Assembly (NCBI GenBank): GCA_024516035.1
Contig: CM044956.1
Coordinates: 10,594,176 to 10,658,175 of the forward strand
Direction of reading: 5' to 3'
DNA: 64,000 nucleotides
From: Bactericera cockerelli
Taxonomy: Eukaryota > Arthropoda > Insecta > Hemiptera > Triozidae
Of this stretch, positions 1-9,641 are shown piece after piece. The notes under the pieces are model-generated. The model saw only the letters and a program-made list of their open reading frames with translations, did not search any database and was not told the origin of the DNA. Within the stretch, counting starts at the first letter, position 1. The number at the start of each line of letters is the position of its first letter. Made by a program: the position numbers and the translations under genes.

Positions 1-10
1 TTCGAGTCCG

Positions 11-215
11 TTCCAGTAGCTCAGTCTGCTCGGTGGGGCCTAGCGTCTGTCTGGTAATCCAGAGATCGAGGGTTCGAGACCCAGACGGTACTTGACAAAG
101 TTATCCTCCATATAGGACTTTGACCACATAATAATACGTTCTGGCCGTCTTAGGCTTACTGGGACTCATTGGTCCTCATCGGTAATCTGCAGAATAAATA
201 AAACGATATTGCCAT
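11..215 (+). repeat. SINE-A copy 1 (tRNA-headed)
   Basis: A tRNA-like head carries an A-box-like AGTAGCTCAGT and a B-box-like GGGTTCGAGACCC (11-95). It is followed by a body with the family-specific segments TTATCCTCC, TTTGACCACATAATAAT and CTTAGGCTTACTG, ending near the AAAACGATATT tail. Other copies are at 11021, 21354 and 29916 (minus). The body continues past the tRNA-like part and there are several copies, so this is a SINE rather than a tRNA gene. Confidence 0.8.
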
Positions 216-298
216 GTCATTTATCTCACTATTCAAATTATCAAGCAATACATGTTTTGATAAGTTAAAATGATGAACTTAATCAAATTGCGAAACCG

Positions 299-351
299 AC
301 CTCAGTAGAATTGAAACCTATAGGTCGGTGGATCAAGTCCCACCATCAGCA
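299..351 (+). repeat. Fragment of SINE-C head, plus orientation
   Basis: This short piece has CCTCAGTAG, then AGGTCGGTGGATCAAGTCCC. It resembles the reverse of the SINE-C copies found at 497-628 and elsewhere. It is degenerate and truncated. Confidence 0.45.
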
Positions 352-496
352 AAAAAATTAGCAAATAAAAAGATGAGGTAAGGTAAAATGAGATAAAGAG
401 CTAGTTATTTGTGTTAAATTTTTTAGTAAAGCAAGTCTGAATGTGAACAAATAATATAACTTTATAAAATAAAAGTTGTCATATATGTATGTATGT

Positions 497-628
497 GCTA
501 ATCACTTGGGTGACATCACAATTACTCAAACTCACTTTACTGAATCTACGCTGAAACCAGGACTTTAACCACCGACCTCCACAGGTTACAAGTCCGCCGC
601 ATTATCGATCATGCTACTGAGGTGGGTT
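497..628 (-). repeat. SINE-C copy 1 (tRNA-headed)
   Basis: Read on the minus strand it starts CCTCAGTAGCATGATCGAT, continues through GCGGCGGACTTGTAACCTG and has a B-box-like GGTTAAAGTCC, then a body with AGCGTAGATTCAG and GTGATGTCACCC. At least five copies lie in the window (497, 7437, 21691, 22921, 47490), all in minus orientation. Confidence 0.75.
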
Positions 629-1087
629 TTAAGTTTATAAACATTTTTATTTCGTATCGTCGAGTAGTTTTTTGAAAACGAAGAATTTAATTAGGGGCAA
701 GGACTCTGAATGTAACAGACCTCTCTTTAAATAATATTCATTGAAAAAAAAAAAATTAATCGAAACGCGATTGCATTTTGAAAAGGTGTTGATGGTTCTG
801 CGGATTTAGCTCACTTAATTAATAATTAGTAAATTAGCGTGCAGCAAGCTCAGGAGAAAATAAAAATCTGGTGCAAACTTCACCAGGGCGTGAACCATTT
901 AATAATCCTGATCTATTTCCTCTCATCATGCGCACTCGGAGATAGCATCTAGAATTCTAGAGTTTATATTATAATAATGAAGTAATTATTATGCAAATTA
1001 AGTTATTATGGGTGTAGTTATTTACTATCAGGGTCCGTCCCATATTTTCTGTCCATTCCAGATATTTTTTTATTATTACAAATGGTC
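629..1087. other. Gene-free tract inside the duplication
   Basis: No coding or RNA gene is seen. The stretch is duplicated at 21813-22211 with small indels and contains an A/T-rich run at 743-760. Confidence 0.6.
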
Positions 1088-1091
1088 TTAA

Positions 1092-1196
1092 CACTTAGAC
1101 GACCGGCATGTTTTTCGTGAATTCTCTTGTGGGACCGGCGATAATACGGCTCTCCGACCCCGTGTACCACTGGTGGTACACCCGGTCGTCTACATG
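1092..1196. mobile_element. piggyBac-like MITE, TTAA target duplication
   Basis: This 105-bp insertion is flanked on both sides by TTAA (1088-1091 and 1197-1200). Its ends are inverted repeats: CACTTAGACGACCGG on the left and the reverse complement of CATGTAGACGACCGG on the right, matching at 13 of 15 bases. The matching region of copy 2 has a single TTAA at 22212-22215 and nothing between, which is a true empty site. TTAA duplication is the hallmark of piggyBac (and some Kolobok) elements. No coding capacity. An internal 9-bp-arm palindrome centres near 1171. Confidence 0.8.
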
Positions 1197-1345
1197 TTAA
1201 CATTGTAAAGGTATGAATGACCCGTGTATGAATGACTTCCCACATGACATAAATTAATAAAGTATAATAGGTACGTAGGTATATGACTAGGTGTGCTCCC
1301 GTTAAGACATAATTTTCGTTTCGTCTAAAAACACATCTCGTATAT

Positions 1346-1609
1346 GTATAACTAGCCGTTTGCCCGTGCTTTGCAACGGGACTAAATTTCAAATTTACTA
1401 AGGCATGGCCGTACTGGTGGACAGCAATGCCTTTTTGAACTTTTTATAATTTTTCTGGACAAAGCGATAATGGTTTTGGGGGGGTCAATTCTGAGACATT
1501 TTTCGCTATCTCTTACCGTTTTGGCTAAACAACTCCGGACAAACAAACAAACATAGGTAGGTAGGTAGGTAGGTAGGTAGTCCTTTTTTCTGTTTTATAT
1601 ATAGAGATT
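1346..1609 (+). mobile_element. Interspersed repeat R (ACTAGC...ATAGAGATT), copy 1
   Basis: This 264-bp insertion is defined by the empty site in copy 2 (near 22355-22360) and flanked by a 6-bp duplication GTATAT (1340-1345, 1610-1615). It begins GTATAACTAGCCGTTTGCCC and ends in a (GTAG)n tract followed by TATATATAGAGATT. Related copies are at 12230-12483 (minus) and 37310-37728. It has no coding frame. I do not assign a superfamily. Confidence 0.7.
1552..1581 (+). repeat. (GTAG)n microsatellite
   Basis: About seven GTAG units lie inside repeat R, close to its 3' end. Confidence 0.9.
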
Positions 1610-2090
1610 GTATATCAAGCGTTCGTCAAGTAGCACTCGCCAACAGGCCTACATTAACACGAAACAGAGTTTATAAGTATTTTGTTTTCTTGTTTTCACC
1701 CAAATCCCGCTAACTTTTATCAATTTTTATTTCAAATTTATTTCGATCATGCTCATGAGGTCGAAAACCAATTAATTGAACATACCTAATAGTTCGACGT
1801 ACTTGAGATTCAAACCATCGGACCCCGCGTTAAACCAGTCCCTGGGTGGATACTCTCTCTCCTTAGTTCGGTGCAGGTACCGGAACAATCAGCAAATATT
1901 CGAATCTCCTTCCTGCTTTTCACGCTATCTTACTAGGAGGCATGGCCATCTAGCACGCAGCATTTCGAAGGAAAATACATCATTAGTCGGTTACACAAAA
2001 CAAATTCGATCATGATTAGCAGGAAAGACATTAAATTTTTATCTATAGCTTTTTGTAATAGGTACCTACATGGTACCATATTTTTTTTTA

Positions 2091-2395
2091 TTTTTGAGCC
2101 AGACACGCGCCGGTATGTGCTGCAAGTCCTGCGCTCAAATTTCTAAATTTTCAACATCAAAATTTCAAGTATATGAAAGTAAAAAGGAAATACAGTCCAA
2201 ACTATCCAAGATATGAAATATATTCTGAATGATACGGGCGTGACATGAAAAAACAGTAGACTGAATAGAAGAATAATACAATTAATATAGGATTTCCTTA
2301 TAAGACTAAGGAAAGTAATAAAAAAAAGGCATAGGCATTGCGAAAAAATACTAAGTATATTAATATTTTTTTATTACTTAAAAAAAAGGTAATAC
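2091..2395. other. Unexplained AT-rich tract beside the retrotransposon tail
   Basis: It is not present in duplication copy 2 and lies between the duplication break and the (TTTA)n tail of the retrotransposon. No gene seen. It entered copy 1 either with the 5.3-kb insertion block or separately. Confidence 0.5.
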
Positions 2396-2555
2396 TTATT
2401 TATTTATTTATTTATTTACACTTTATTAGATAATAGGACATACAAATAATTACAAACGAAAATACAAAATACAATATAACAAAACAAAAAAACAATAATA
2501 AATAAAGAAAAAATAAATATATACATAATATATGTCCTAACTAAAGGGCGGGGTT

Positions 2556-2570
2556 ATTGCCTTAGGCAAT
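2556..2570 (-). promoter_or_regulatory. Conserved 3'-UTR hairpin of the retrotransposon
   Basis: 6-bp arms ATTGCC and GGCAAT flank a 3-base loop, inside a conserved stretch reading GGAAGAGATTGCC on the coding strand and followed by AACCCCGCCCTTTAGTT. Equivalent hairpins are at 41774, 44802 and 49914. 3'-end hairpins are recognised by the reverse transcriptase in several non-LTR families. That role here is inference. Confidence 0.6.
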
Positions 2571-2760
2571 CTCTTCCACCCAACCCTTAAAGATCCCTAT
2601 CTAAATAAACAGTAATAATATATAAAAAAGAAGATAAATAAATAAAAATAATTTATATTTAAAAAAAAAACATGTATATGTAGAAAAAAAAACACAATTA
2701 AGAAATAAGTGGGGGAAAAAAAAGAAAGAAAAAAAAGCAAAAAAAAAAAAAAAATATGAA

Positions 2761-5712
2761 TCAATTTATATTTTCCAGAAAATGTTCCTTTGTCAAGGCC
2801 TTGAATGTTAAGCGATTTCCCACAGTCCTAAGTTCATCAGGCAATTGATTCCATGATCGAACAGCATTAACTATAAAACTATTACCCATATGATTTGTGT
2901 GATGAGGTGGAATCGATAGATGAGTAGAGCGAGTGTTATGATCATGGAATGATGAAAGTGAGTGAAATGATGAATGAAGATATGGAGGTGAAGCCTCCCT
3001 TAAAATTTTCCATAGTAAGCCCAATCTCTGTTGTTCTAACCTCTTGTCAATTGGCAGCCATTGAAGAATTCGTCGATTTGCTGAAACATGATCGAACTTC
3101 TTCAACCCAAAAATGTATCGAATACAAGCATTCTGAAATGTTTGCAGTTTTTTAAGTAAGTTCCCATTGATATTTGACATGGCAGCTCCAGCATATTCAA
3201 TTAAAGGAAATATAAGAGAAGTACACAGGAGCTGCTTTGTCTTACGGGGCAAAAACCTTTGCAAACGTTTCAGTGAATGAAACTTTCGATACACTTTTTT
3301 ACCAATTTGAACTACCTGAGAGTTCCATTGAAGATCTGCATCAAAAAGTAAACCAAGATTTTTTACACTAGGGGAAAATGGAATTGGCTCAGAGTTGAAA
3401 ATGATGGCAGATATATGGGACTGAGATACCCGGTGTAATAGTGGTGGAGACCCTATAATGATGGATTGAAACTTTTTGGGATTCGGGATTATGCCATGGT
3501 TTTGAGTCCAGGTCTTTAAAGCATCAAGATCTGCATTCATCTTGAATATAGCTTCAGTAATATCATCCACATAAGTTTCAATGTAAAGTTGTAAGTCATC
3601 AGCATATAGATGATATTTACAGTATTTAAAAATAGATGATATATCGTTGATGAATATTGAAAAAAGTAGTGGACCTAAAATACTGCCTTGAGGTACTCCT
3701 GTATTGATGGGAAGTAAGCAAGAGCTTGAATCTTGATTAAAAACATATTGCTGACGACCCCGTAAATAGGTATTAAACCAATGAACTACAAGAGGTGAAA
3801 AATTGAAATGTTTTGAGAGCTTAGTAAGAAGTATGTCAAAATCAACCGAGTCAAAAGCTTTACTAAAGTCTGATAGTAGAAGAATAGTAACTTTAGTATT
3901 ATCCATACTTTTGCGTATATCATCAGTTACTTTAATCAGAGCAGTAGTTGTGCTATGACCCGGTCGAAACCCAGATTGATAAGGATTAAACAGGTTGTTG
4001 GAATTTGAAAAGTTTATTATTTGATGATGAACTACTTTCTCAAGGACTTTAGATAATACAGGAAGAAGTGAAATAGGCCTAAAGTTGTTTAATCCTGTAG
4101 GTTTTGATATTTTGGGTAAAGGAAGAACACGACCGATTTTCCATTGTGTAGGAAACTTACCCGAAGAAAGAGAAAAATTAATGATATGGGTCATAGGGAT
4201 CACAATGAAATCCAAAATTAATTTCAAAAACTTTATCGAAAGACCATCATTGCCAGATGCGTTAGACTTAATAGAACTGATAGCCTGTTTAACATCTTGA
4301 CAAGAAATTTCATCAAAACTAAACTCTGGATGTGTTGGGTTAGGTTGTCTAAGTATAGAATCAATCACATTTAGCTTGTGCGTTGGATTGATGTTGACAG
4401 GAGGTGTGACAAAAAATGTATTGAGATCATCCAAACTAAACCGAGGATCAAGATGTTTGGTCGAAGATTCCACATTAATACCCAGACTTCTTAAAAATTG
4501 CCAAAGTGATTTCTCATCACGACAAGAAGCAATCCCCTGAGATATATAAAGCTCTCGTGCATCACGAACAGATCGAGTACAACGATTCCTTAAAATTTTA
4601 AATTTATCAAAAAGATGTTGAGATCGGGAATGCTTGTACTTGGCAAAGGCGCGATCTCTTTGCTTCATGAGTTTCAATATCTCAGGGGTGAGCCATTGTG
4701 TAGGTGGGTATTTTACTTTGGCATTTTTGAGGGGAGCATGTTTATTAAGAAGTTTCGTTATCATATCAGTAAACATCTCGACTTTGGCATCAACATCATT
4801 CAGTTGAGTTAAATGATCCCAATTAGACCTTTCTACATCTTCAATCAGATTGTCAACATTCAAATTACGGAAGTTTCTGAACTTGATTTTTCGAAGAGAA
4901 TATTTAACTTTACCAAGTTGGTAAGCCATAAATATTAACTCATGATGCGAAAAACCAGGTGCAGAAATTTGCTCATAATATTGAACTTTATTAGGTGACC
5001 TAACAATTGCCAGATCTAGTAAACTATGATAGTTATCTTGATAAAAAGTAGGCTTAGAAGGTAAAATAGATAAACTAACAGATTTTACTAAGTCTTTAAA
5101 TCTTTTGGATAGAATATTATCTACCTCCAGATTACAATTGAAATCACCCATAATTATGACATCATCATAGAAAGGTAGATAGGTGGTAAGGATAGATTGT
5201 AGGTCATCAGAGTAGGCAACTCTGGGAGGCCTGTAAACAACAACCAACATGAGCTTCTTGTGACAGTAGTGAACCTCCAATAGAATATATTCTATGGTGT
5301 TCTTAATCTTCGGATCAGAACATTGAATGATAGAATATTCAATGCCGTCACGAAGATAGATTCCCACACCACCACATCCCGAATGAAGTCTATCGTTTCT
5401 TATCAACTGATAGCCAGGAATAGCAGCAACTACATCAGGTAAAGAAGGCTTCAAGAAAGTCTCTGAAACAAGAATTGAATGAAAACATTTATTGTTAAAC
5501 GTAGATAAGAGGTCAGCATGATGCCCCACCAGAGACTGAGCATTAATGTGGGCAACTCTAAAAGAGGCGTTGAATGGGGTTAAGTGTTGTAGTAACGCTG
5601 CTGACAGTGGAAGAGATTGACCTGACAACTGAGAACCCTGAGAATCACTGACATCCGAACTAGACGAAAAAACATTTCCTGGAAAAACAAAAGAATCATT
5701 AAAATGTAACAT
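2761..5712 (-). CDS. Retrotransposon ORF2: endonuclease-reverse transcriptase
   Basis: This 983-residue protein would cut target DNA and copy the element RNA in place. N-terminal APE-type endonuclease: HINAQS near residue 55, SETF near 82, GDFN near 189, FSHHE near 255. The reverse transcriptase follows: FRPISLLP, GFRPGHSTT, DFSKAFDSV near 617 (first catalytic Asp), GVPQGSILGPLLF near 670 and YADD near 702 (catalytic pair). The C-terminus carries the RSWNQLP motif common in CR1/Kiri/Daphne-like proteins. There is no RNase H domain and no internal stop. It lies 3' of ORF1 with a 321-base spacer. Clade within the CR1/Jockey group is not resolved. The first ATG falls before the endonuclease core and is a plausible start. 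Confidence 0.92.
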   Translation of the reverse strand: MLHFNDSFVFPGNVFSSSSDVSDSQGSQLSGQSLPLSAALLQHLTPFNASFRVAHINAQSLVGHHADLLSTFNNKCFHSILVSETFLKPSLPDVVAAIPGYQLIRNDRLHSGCGGVGIYLRDGIEYSIIQCSDPKIKNTIEYILLEVHYCHKKLMLVVVYRPPRVAYSDDLQSILTTYLPFYDDVIIMGDFNCNLEVDNILSKRFKDLVKSVSLSILPSKPTFYQDNYHSLLDLAIVRSPNKVQYYEQISAPGFSHHELIFMAYQLGKVKYSLRKIKFRNFRNLNVDNLIEDVERSNWDHLTQLNDVDAKVEMFTDMITKLLNKHAPLKNAKVKYPPTQWLTPEILKLMKQRDRAFAKYKHSRSQHLFDKFKILRNRCTRSVRDARELYISQGIASCRDEKSLWQFLRSLGINVESSTKHLDPRFSLDDLNTFFVTPPVNINPTHKLNVIDSILRQPNPTHPEFSFDEISCQDVKQAISSIKSNASGNDGLSIKFLKLILDFIVIPMTHIINFSLSSGKFPTQWKIGRVLPLPKISKPTGLNNFRPISLLPVLSKVLEKVVHHQIINFSNSNNLFNPYQSGFRPGHSTTTALIKVTDDIRKSMDNTKVTILLLSDFSKAFDSVDFDILLTKLSKHFNFSPLVVHWFNTYLRGRQQYVFNQDSSSCLLPINTGVPQGSILGPLLFSIFINDISSIFKYCKYHLYADDLQLYIETYVDDITEAIFKMNADLDALKTWTQNHGIIPNPKKFQSIIIGSPPLLHRVSQSHISAIIFNSEPIPFSPSVKNLGLLFDADLQWNSQVVQIGKKVYRKFHSLKRLQRFLPRKTKQLLCTSLIFPLIEYAGAAMSNINGNLLKKLQTFQNACIRYIFGLKKFDHVSANRRILQWLPIDKRLEQQRLGLLWKILREASPPYLHSSFHSLSSFHDHNTRSTHLSIPPHHTNHMGNSFIVNAVRSWNQLPDELRTVGNRLTFKALTKEHFLENIN

Positions 5713-5934
5713 AAATTAAAAGAAAAAAAAGAAAAATAAACAAAACAAAAATAAAGTTTTCTTCAAGAAGAAGACAAAGAAAAAAGTATAAAAAAAGCAA
5801 AATAAAAACAATAATAAGTTAGTGACCTTGTTATTAGTTGAAAATATTAACTTAATATTGACTGAACCTATCGCAAAAAAAAAAAAACAAAAACAAAAAA
5901 AAAAACAGAAACAGAAATGGAATAAAAACAAATG

Positions 5935-5972
<38 letters not shown>

Positions 5973-6033
5973 AAGGTACATAATAAAAAGCGATAGGATT
6001 CAGTTCTGATGTAGGTACATTGAAGTGGTTTGA
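5713..6033 (-). other. ORF1-ORF2 spacer with poly-pyrimidine tract
   Basis: In the sense (minus) direction this spacer is almost all T with scattered C and G, including an uninterrupted 36-T run at 5935-5970. Open frames here encode only poly-Phe and are artefacts. A pyrimidine-rich spacer could influence ORF2 translation, but that is speculation. Confidence 0.6.
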
Positions 6034-6900
6034 TTAGTTCCATTTTCTGGCGTAACGTCTCTTCATTTTCTTCGAAGTCTTAGTTCTCGATCTTGAATTA
6101 TGAGTAATATTAGAAACAAGATTAGGAGGAGTCTTCAGTTTCTCAGTAGATATCCTGGAGCTGGATGCGAGTTGATGAGTAGGAACATCAGCAGTTGTAG
6201 TTCCTTGTACATTTGCACAGGTTGATTCAGAGGGAGACATATCAAATGGGAGGGAATGAAGCTCTTGAATAGATTTGACCACAAACTTCCTTGTACCTAC
6301 GTTCACCATGATTCTGCCATCCACAGACCATACATTTTCTTTATCAAATAGCCGTTTTGCCTCAGATAATATTTGAAAGTTTATTTTTGTTAATGATTCA
6401 GAAATATATAGACCACTGTCTTTTAACATTTTTTTACTATTGAAAACCAGCCTACGGTGATAGTAAGAAATGAATTTGACAATGATGGCTCTACTTTTAT
6501 TTCCTTGATTTCTTCTTGGTCCAAGTCTATGACATCGGTCAATATTTTGCTGTGTGATGTTCAACTTCATTTTACTCTGGAACAGGCTCAGTACAGCAGC
6601 AACACAATCCTCTTCTTTCTGTGAAATTTCATCTTCTTTCATACCATGAATCAGAAGGCAGTTACGTCTAGAGTACTGTTCCATTTCATTTATTCTAATA
6701 TGACAGGCATCTATTTCACATCTCATGTGCATGAAATTTTGTTTGACTTCATTTTTGAACGATTGAAATGCCTCCTGAAGGGCTGAGACATCTGTTAAAA
6801 CAGGTTGAGGAACAGTAGATTTTATGCGCTCGAGTTCATTTTCAAAAATTAACATTCGAGATGAAAATTCGTCATTGATGTCTGATGGATTTGACATCAT
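6034..6900 (-). CDS. Retrotransposon ORF1: coiled coil and RNA-binding fold
   Basis: This 288-residue protein would coat the element RNA. An N-terminal helical/coiled-coil region (about residues 10-75) leads into the motif EQYSRRNCLLIHG near residue 77, then DRCHRLG, a basic segment and a block reading IIVKFISYYHRR. This order (coil, RRM-like domain, C-terminal basic domain) matches L1-like ORF1 proteins also found in several arthropod CR1/Jockey-group elements. No zinc knuckles or esterase motif, unlike the ORF1 at 61868-63213. Two adjacent ATG codons start the frame. The C-terminus is Lys/Arg-rich. Confidence 0.85.
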   Translation of the reverse strand: MMSNPSDINDEFSSRMLIFENELERIKSTVPQPVLTDVSALQEAFQSFKNEVKQNFMHMRCEIDACHIRINEMEQYSRRNCLLIHGMKEDEISQKEEDCVAAVLSLFQSKMKLNITQQNIDRCHRLGPRRNQGNKSRAIIVKFISYYHRRLVFNSKKMLKDSGLYISESLTKINFQILSEAKRLFDKENVWSVDGRIMVNVGTRKFVVKSIQELHSLPFDMSPSESTCANVQGTTTADVPTHQLASSSRISTEKLKTPPNLVSNITHNSRSRTKTSKKMKRRYARKWN

Positions 6901-7436
6901 GAAATGAAGTTCTAAATAATTAATTTCTCAAAAGTTACGTGCTTGATAATAAATGTTCAGTGTTTTTAATTAGAATAAATAGTCAGTGTTTTTAAATGAA
7001 ATTAATTAACTTTCAACTATTACAAGGTCATAATTAAATCAAATTAAGTTAAAATTTCTCAGTGGAAACAAGGTTAAAATGTTTGATTAATTTATTATCA
7101 CTGGCTAAAAATTGATATTGATGTTAATTTTGGTATGAAACTTAAATTGACCCAGACCGTGTGGAACGGCCTAGCGTTACCTTGGTAACGAAGATTGTTA
7201 TTTGAAAAATAATCTATGTCTGACACTTAAAAAAGCTTATAATTGTTCTAGATTTCACTTTATAAAAAAACCAACACAACACAACGAAAGTCTGATAAAA
7301 GAACTTTAATTTGATATAAAATATCACTGTTTTGGTTCAAAATTAAATATTTTCTATGAAAATTTCACAAGAGCTACAGTTTTCGATGTTGACTTTTGAA
7401 AAACGCGAACGAACACTCATCAAATTTCTTTTGATC
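6901..7436. other. Probable 5' leader of the retrotransposon plus flank
   Basis: AT-rich with no coding frame. A GC-richer block near 7160-7190 with a short inverted repeat (CGTTACC/GGTAACG) may mark the 5' end of the element. The duplication resumes at about 7437. Confidence 0.5.
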
Positions 7437-7543
7437 GTAGTTACTCAAACTCACCTTACTAAAAAATGCATTACTTGGGACTCAAACCACCGATCTCCAG
7501 GTTACGAGTCCGCCATCTTATCGATCAAGATACTGTGTTAGGT
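7437..7543 (-). repeat. SINE-C copy 2
   Basis: The head and B-box-like region are present but the body is truncated. Its duplicate is at 22921-23033. Confidence 0.7.
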
Positions 7544-8128
7544 CTTTATTTTTAACAGAAGAAACATGAGGATGATAGAACGGGAAATGCAGGGAACGTT
7601 GAAATATTGAACATCAGGAAGATGTTTTTTTTTATAGAAATAAAATAAACCACACCCTCAACCTTCACCGAAACTCACTGTGGACAGGAAAACGACAAAA
7701 AATAAAAATAAAAAATAAAAAAAATCCCATGAAAGAGATGGTATACCATGAATACGCACAAACCATGAATTACCAACATAAACCGAAATGAATAAAATTG
7801 ATCTTTACTTGGCTGTAACTCAAGAGCTATACAAGTACATAGACCACTCCAGAGAATATCCTGTATGAATGGGCAACATCTTAACAAGCTCTCAACAGCA
7901 ATAAAGATAGTACGTGAACATTGCCTAGAGGTTATATACCGTCCACTTATGTATACGAGTGCTACTATTATTATTGAGATGTGCCCTGCCTAGTTCTGTT
8001 GGCATAGCAAATAGTCATAAGTAGGTACATACGAGTATGTATTAGTAGGGGAACAAGATAAATACCCTTTCATGAACCAAACGGCCCACCAGAATAGGTA
8101 CAGGACATGTATATTTGTATAATATGAA

Positions 8129-8338
8129 CAAAATGTACTTTAGATGAGATTGGGAAAAGGCTTATGACACTGTGTGGAGACGAAAAGTCGTACTTGTATC
8201 TGAAGCAAAGAATTTCCATTCCAATTCAAAGAGGGAATGCTGCAAAGAGTCTTGGGCACTTTGCCGGCTGGTGAAGAACTGGTAGGAGCGTTTTATCTGA
8301 TCTAATTGAAATATATTATATTTAAAATATAGTATTTT
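8129..8338 (+). mobile_element. 210-bp insertion with a reverse-transcriptase-like scrap
   Basis: The insertion is flanked by the 11-bp duplication TATAATATGAA (8118-8128, 8339-8349), absent from duplication copy 2. Near its start, 8148-8180 translates to DWEKAYDTVWR, which fits motif A of non-LTR reverse transcriptases (catalytic Asp, then K-A-Y-D). The rest has no recognisable protein match and ends AT-rich. The long target duplication suits target-primed insertion by a non-LTR element. The source element is not otherwise in the window. Confidence 0.6.
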
Positions 8339-8537
8339 TATAATATGAAAAAAATATGAAAATTATGTACTTTTGAGATATTGTTAGGAATCTTTTTCTA
8401 TATGTAGTGTGTTTCAAATTAACATTCCTATTTCCCGGCTCTTTCTCGACTTGGGACGTTGGCAATCCTCATAGCTAGGCACATAACTATTATAAATGCC
8501 GCCTTTGCTGGCGAGGATAGTCTTCTTCTTTGGAAAT

Positions 8538-8637
8538 NNNNNNNNNNNNNNNNNNNNNNNNNNNNNNNNNNNNNNNNNNNNNNNNNNNNNNNNNNNNNNN
8601 NNNNNNNNNNNNNNNNNNNNNNNNNNNNNNNNNNNNN
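8538..8637. other. Assembly gap (100 N)
   Basis: Exactly 100 unknown bases, a size often used for gaps of unknown length. Duplication copy 1 loses its match at about this point. The open frame at 8459-8788 runs through the gap and is not real. Confidence 0.95.
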
Positions 8638-9278
8638 ATCTTATTTCGGCTTAAGCAATTCAATTTCGATTTTCAAGCGTTTGTGTTGGTTTGAGAAAAA
8701 AAATATTCAGAACATTTTTGTAGACAATGACAGACGTTTTAATAGGGTGAAAACCAAATTCAATTACAAGCAACGACTAAAAAGTTAGAACCTTTTTTCT
8801 ACCATCTGACCCTCCTGAGACCGCCCTTGACATTGGAATGGTGTTAAATTTTGTGCCAAAAGAAAGGTGCTATCTAGTATTGAGAGTGATTTTTTTACCA
8901 CATTACGATATCCCAAATAGGTAAGCGGTAAAATGAAAATTTCGATTGTTTAAAAACACCTTAAGGGGCGTGTACCTCCGTTAGGAGGCATTTGCGCACT
9001 TTCTTTTATAGAGTTGACCCCTCCTTAACTAGCCCATAGAATATGTGGTTAACGTTTGACGGTACTTTTCTGAATCACCCTGTAGAAACAGCAAACAACT
9101 AATATCCTCAGATGGAATTTTGCTGAAGGTTTTTACTATGATGAAAATTTTCAATCTGAATTTGAGGACATCTCGTGCATATTTTTGTAAATATGCGAAC
9201 AATATTCACATGTACTTGATAAGATAAATAATAATACGTAGTTATAGTGGTTATGCATAGTTATGTAGTTAGATATAG
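8638..9278. other. Gene-free tract
   Basis: Unique AT-rich sequence with no coding signal or recognised repeat. Confidence 0.5.
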
Positions 9279-9450
9279 TTATGCTCGTGTTGACCCAGCA
9301 CCTAAATGGGAAGTATTTTGTTACTTCTCGCCCATCAGAGGGGAGGCATACTACGGGATGGGCAGGCTACAACACAGACCACAAGCGTAGCTCCTGTTTC
9401 ATGGCTACGAAATAAAAAAAGGCTGTACAACACCCATCTTTGAAAAAAAA
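9279..9450 (+). repeat. SINE-D copy 1, 3' part
   Basis: It matches the body of SINE-D (full copies at 19315 and 39288): CTCGTGTTGACCCAGCACC, CTTCTCGCCCATCAGAGG, GGAGGCATACTACGGGATGG, then CATGGCTACGAAATAAAAAA. The tRNA-like head is missing, so the copy is 5'-truncated. Confidence 0.8.
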
Positions 9451-9609
9451 ATTGAGGTTGTCTTAGTATATAAACATATTTTAGGGACTAAAATATACAT
9501 TTATGTTGACATTCAAGTATGTCATCAGGACATAATTATATTGACGTACATAAATGAAAACATAAAAAAAGTTCAACATCACTTTCAACTGCATGGTCCC
9601 ATCATGACG

Positions 9610-9641
9610 GAACATACAAGAATTGGAATTCTTGTATGTTC
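9610..9641. repeat. Perfect short hairpin
   Basis: 15-bp arms, left arm GAACATACAAGAATT, with a 2-base GG loop. No flanking terminator-like T run or gene. Confidence 0.85.

Larger units (their letters stand above)
1..2090. repeat. Segmental duplication, copy 1, left block
   Basis: This block matches 21344-22825 in the same orientation and order, starting from the first base of the window, so the duplication may extend further left. Shared landmarks include the SINE head at 11, the tRNA-like minus-strand SINE near 497-628, a run starting GGTGTTGATGGTTCTGCGG, and a stretch with GTCCCTGGGTGGATACTCTC. Compared with copy 2 this copy has two clean extra insertions (1092-1196 and 1346-1609) and several small indels. 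No gene is seen in it. The short open frames at 1018-1392 and 1776-2015 cross repeat borders and have no recognisable product. Confidence 0.9.
2398..7200 (-). mobile_element. Two-ORF non-LTR retrotransposon (CR1/Jockey group)
   Basis: On the minus strand: 5' leader (above 6900), ORF1 (6900-6034), a pyrimidine-rich spacer with a 36-T run, ORF2 (5712-2761), then a 3' UTR of about 350 bases and a (TAAA)n tail at 2398-2420. The 3' UTR holds a hairpin (2556-2570) shared with three other tails in the window. Both ORFs are open, so the insertion is probably young. Duplication copy 2 lacks it, which places its arrival after the duplication. The 5' border near 7200 is uncertain. Confidence 0.85.
7437..8470. 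repeat. Segmental duplication, copy 1, right block
   Basis: This matches 22916-23765 in the same orientation, including a minus-strand SINE-C, the phrase GAAATGCAGGGAACGTTGAA, and TGTGCCCTGCCTAGTTCTG. It differs by the 210-bp insertion at 8129-8338 and small indels. Short open frames such as 7675-7887 are low-complexity artefacts. Confidence 0.88.

Noticed and set aside
5716..6043. Phe-rich proteins on the minus strand
   Set aside because: Translations of the poly-T spacer between two retrotransposon ORFs.
8459..8788. 109-codon gene
   Set aside because: A third of it is the N gap.
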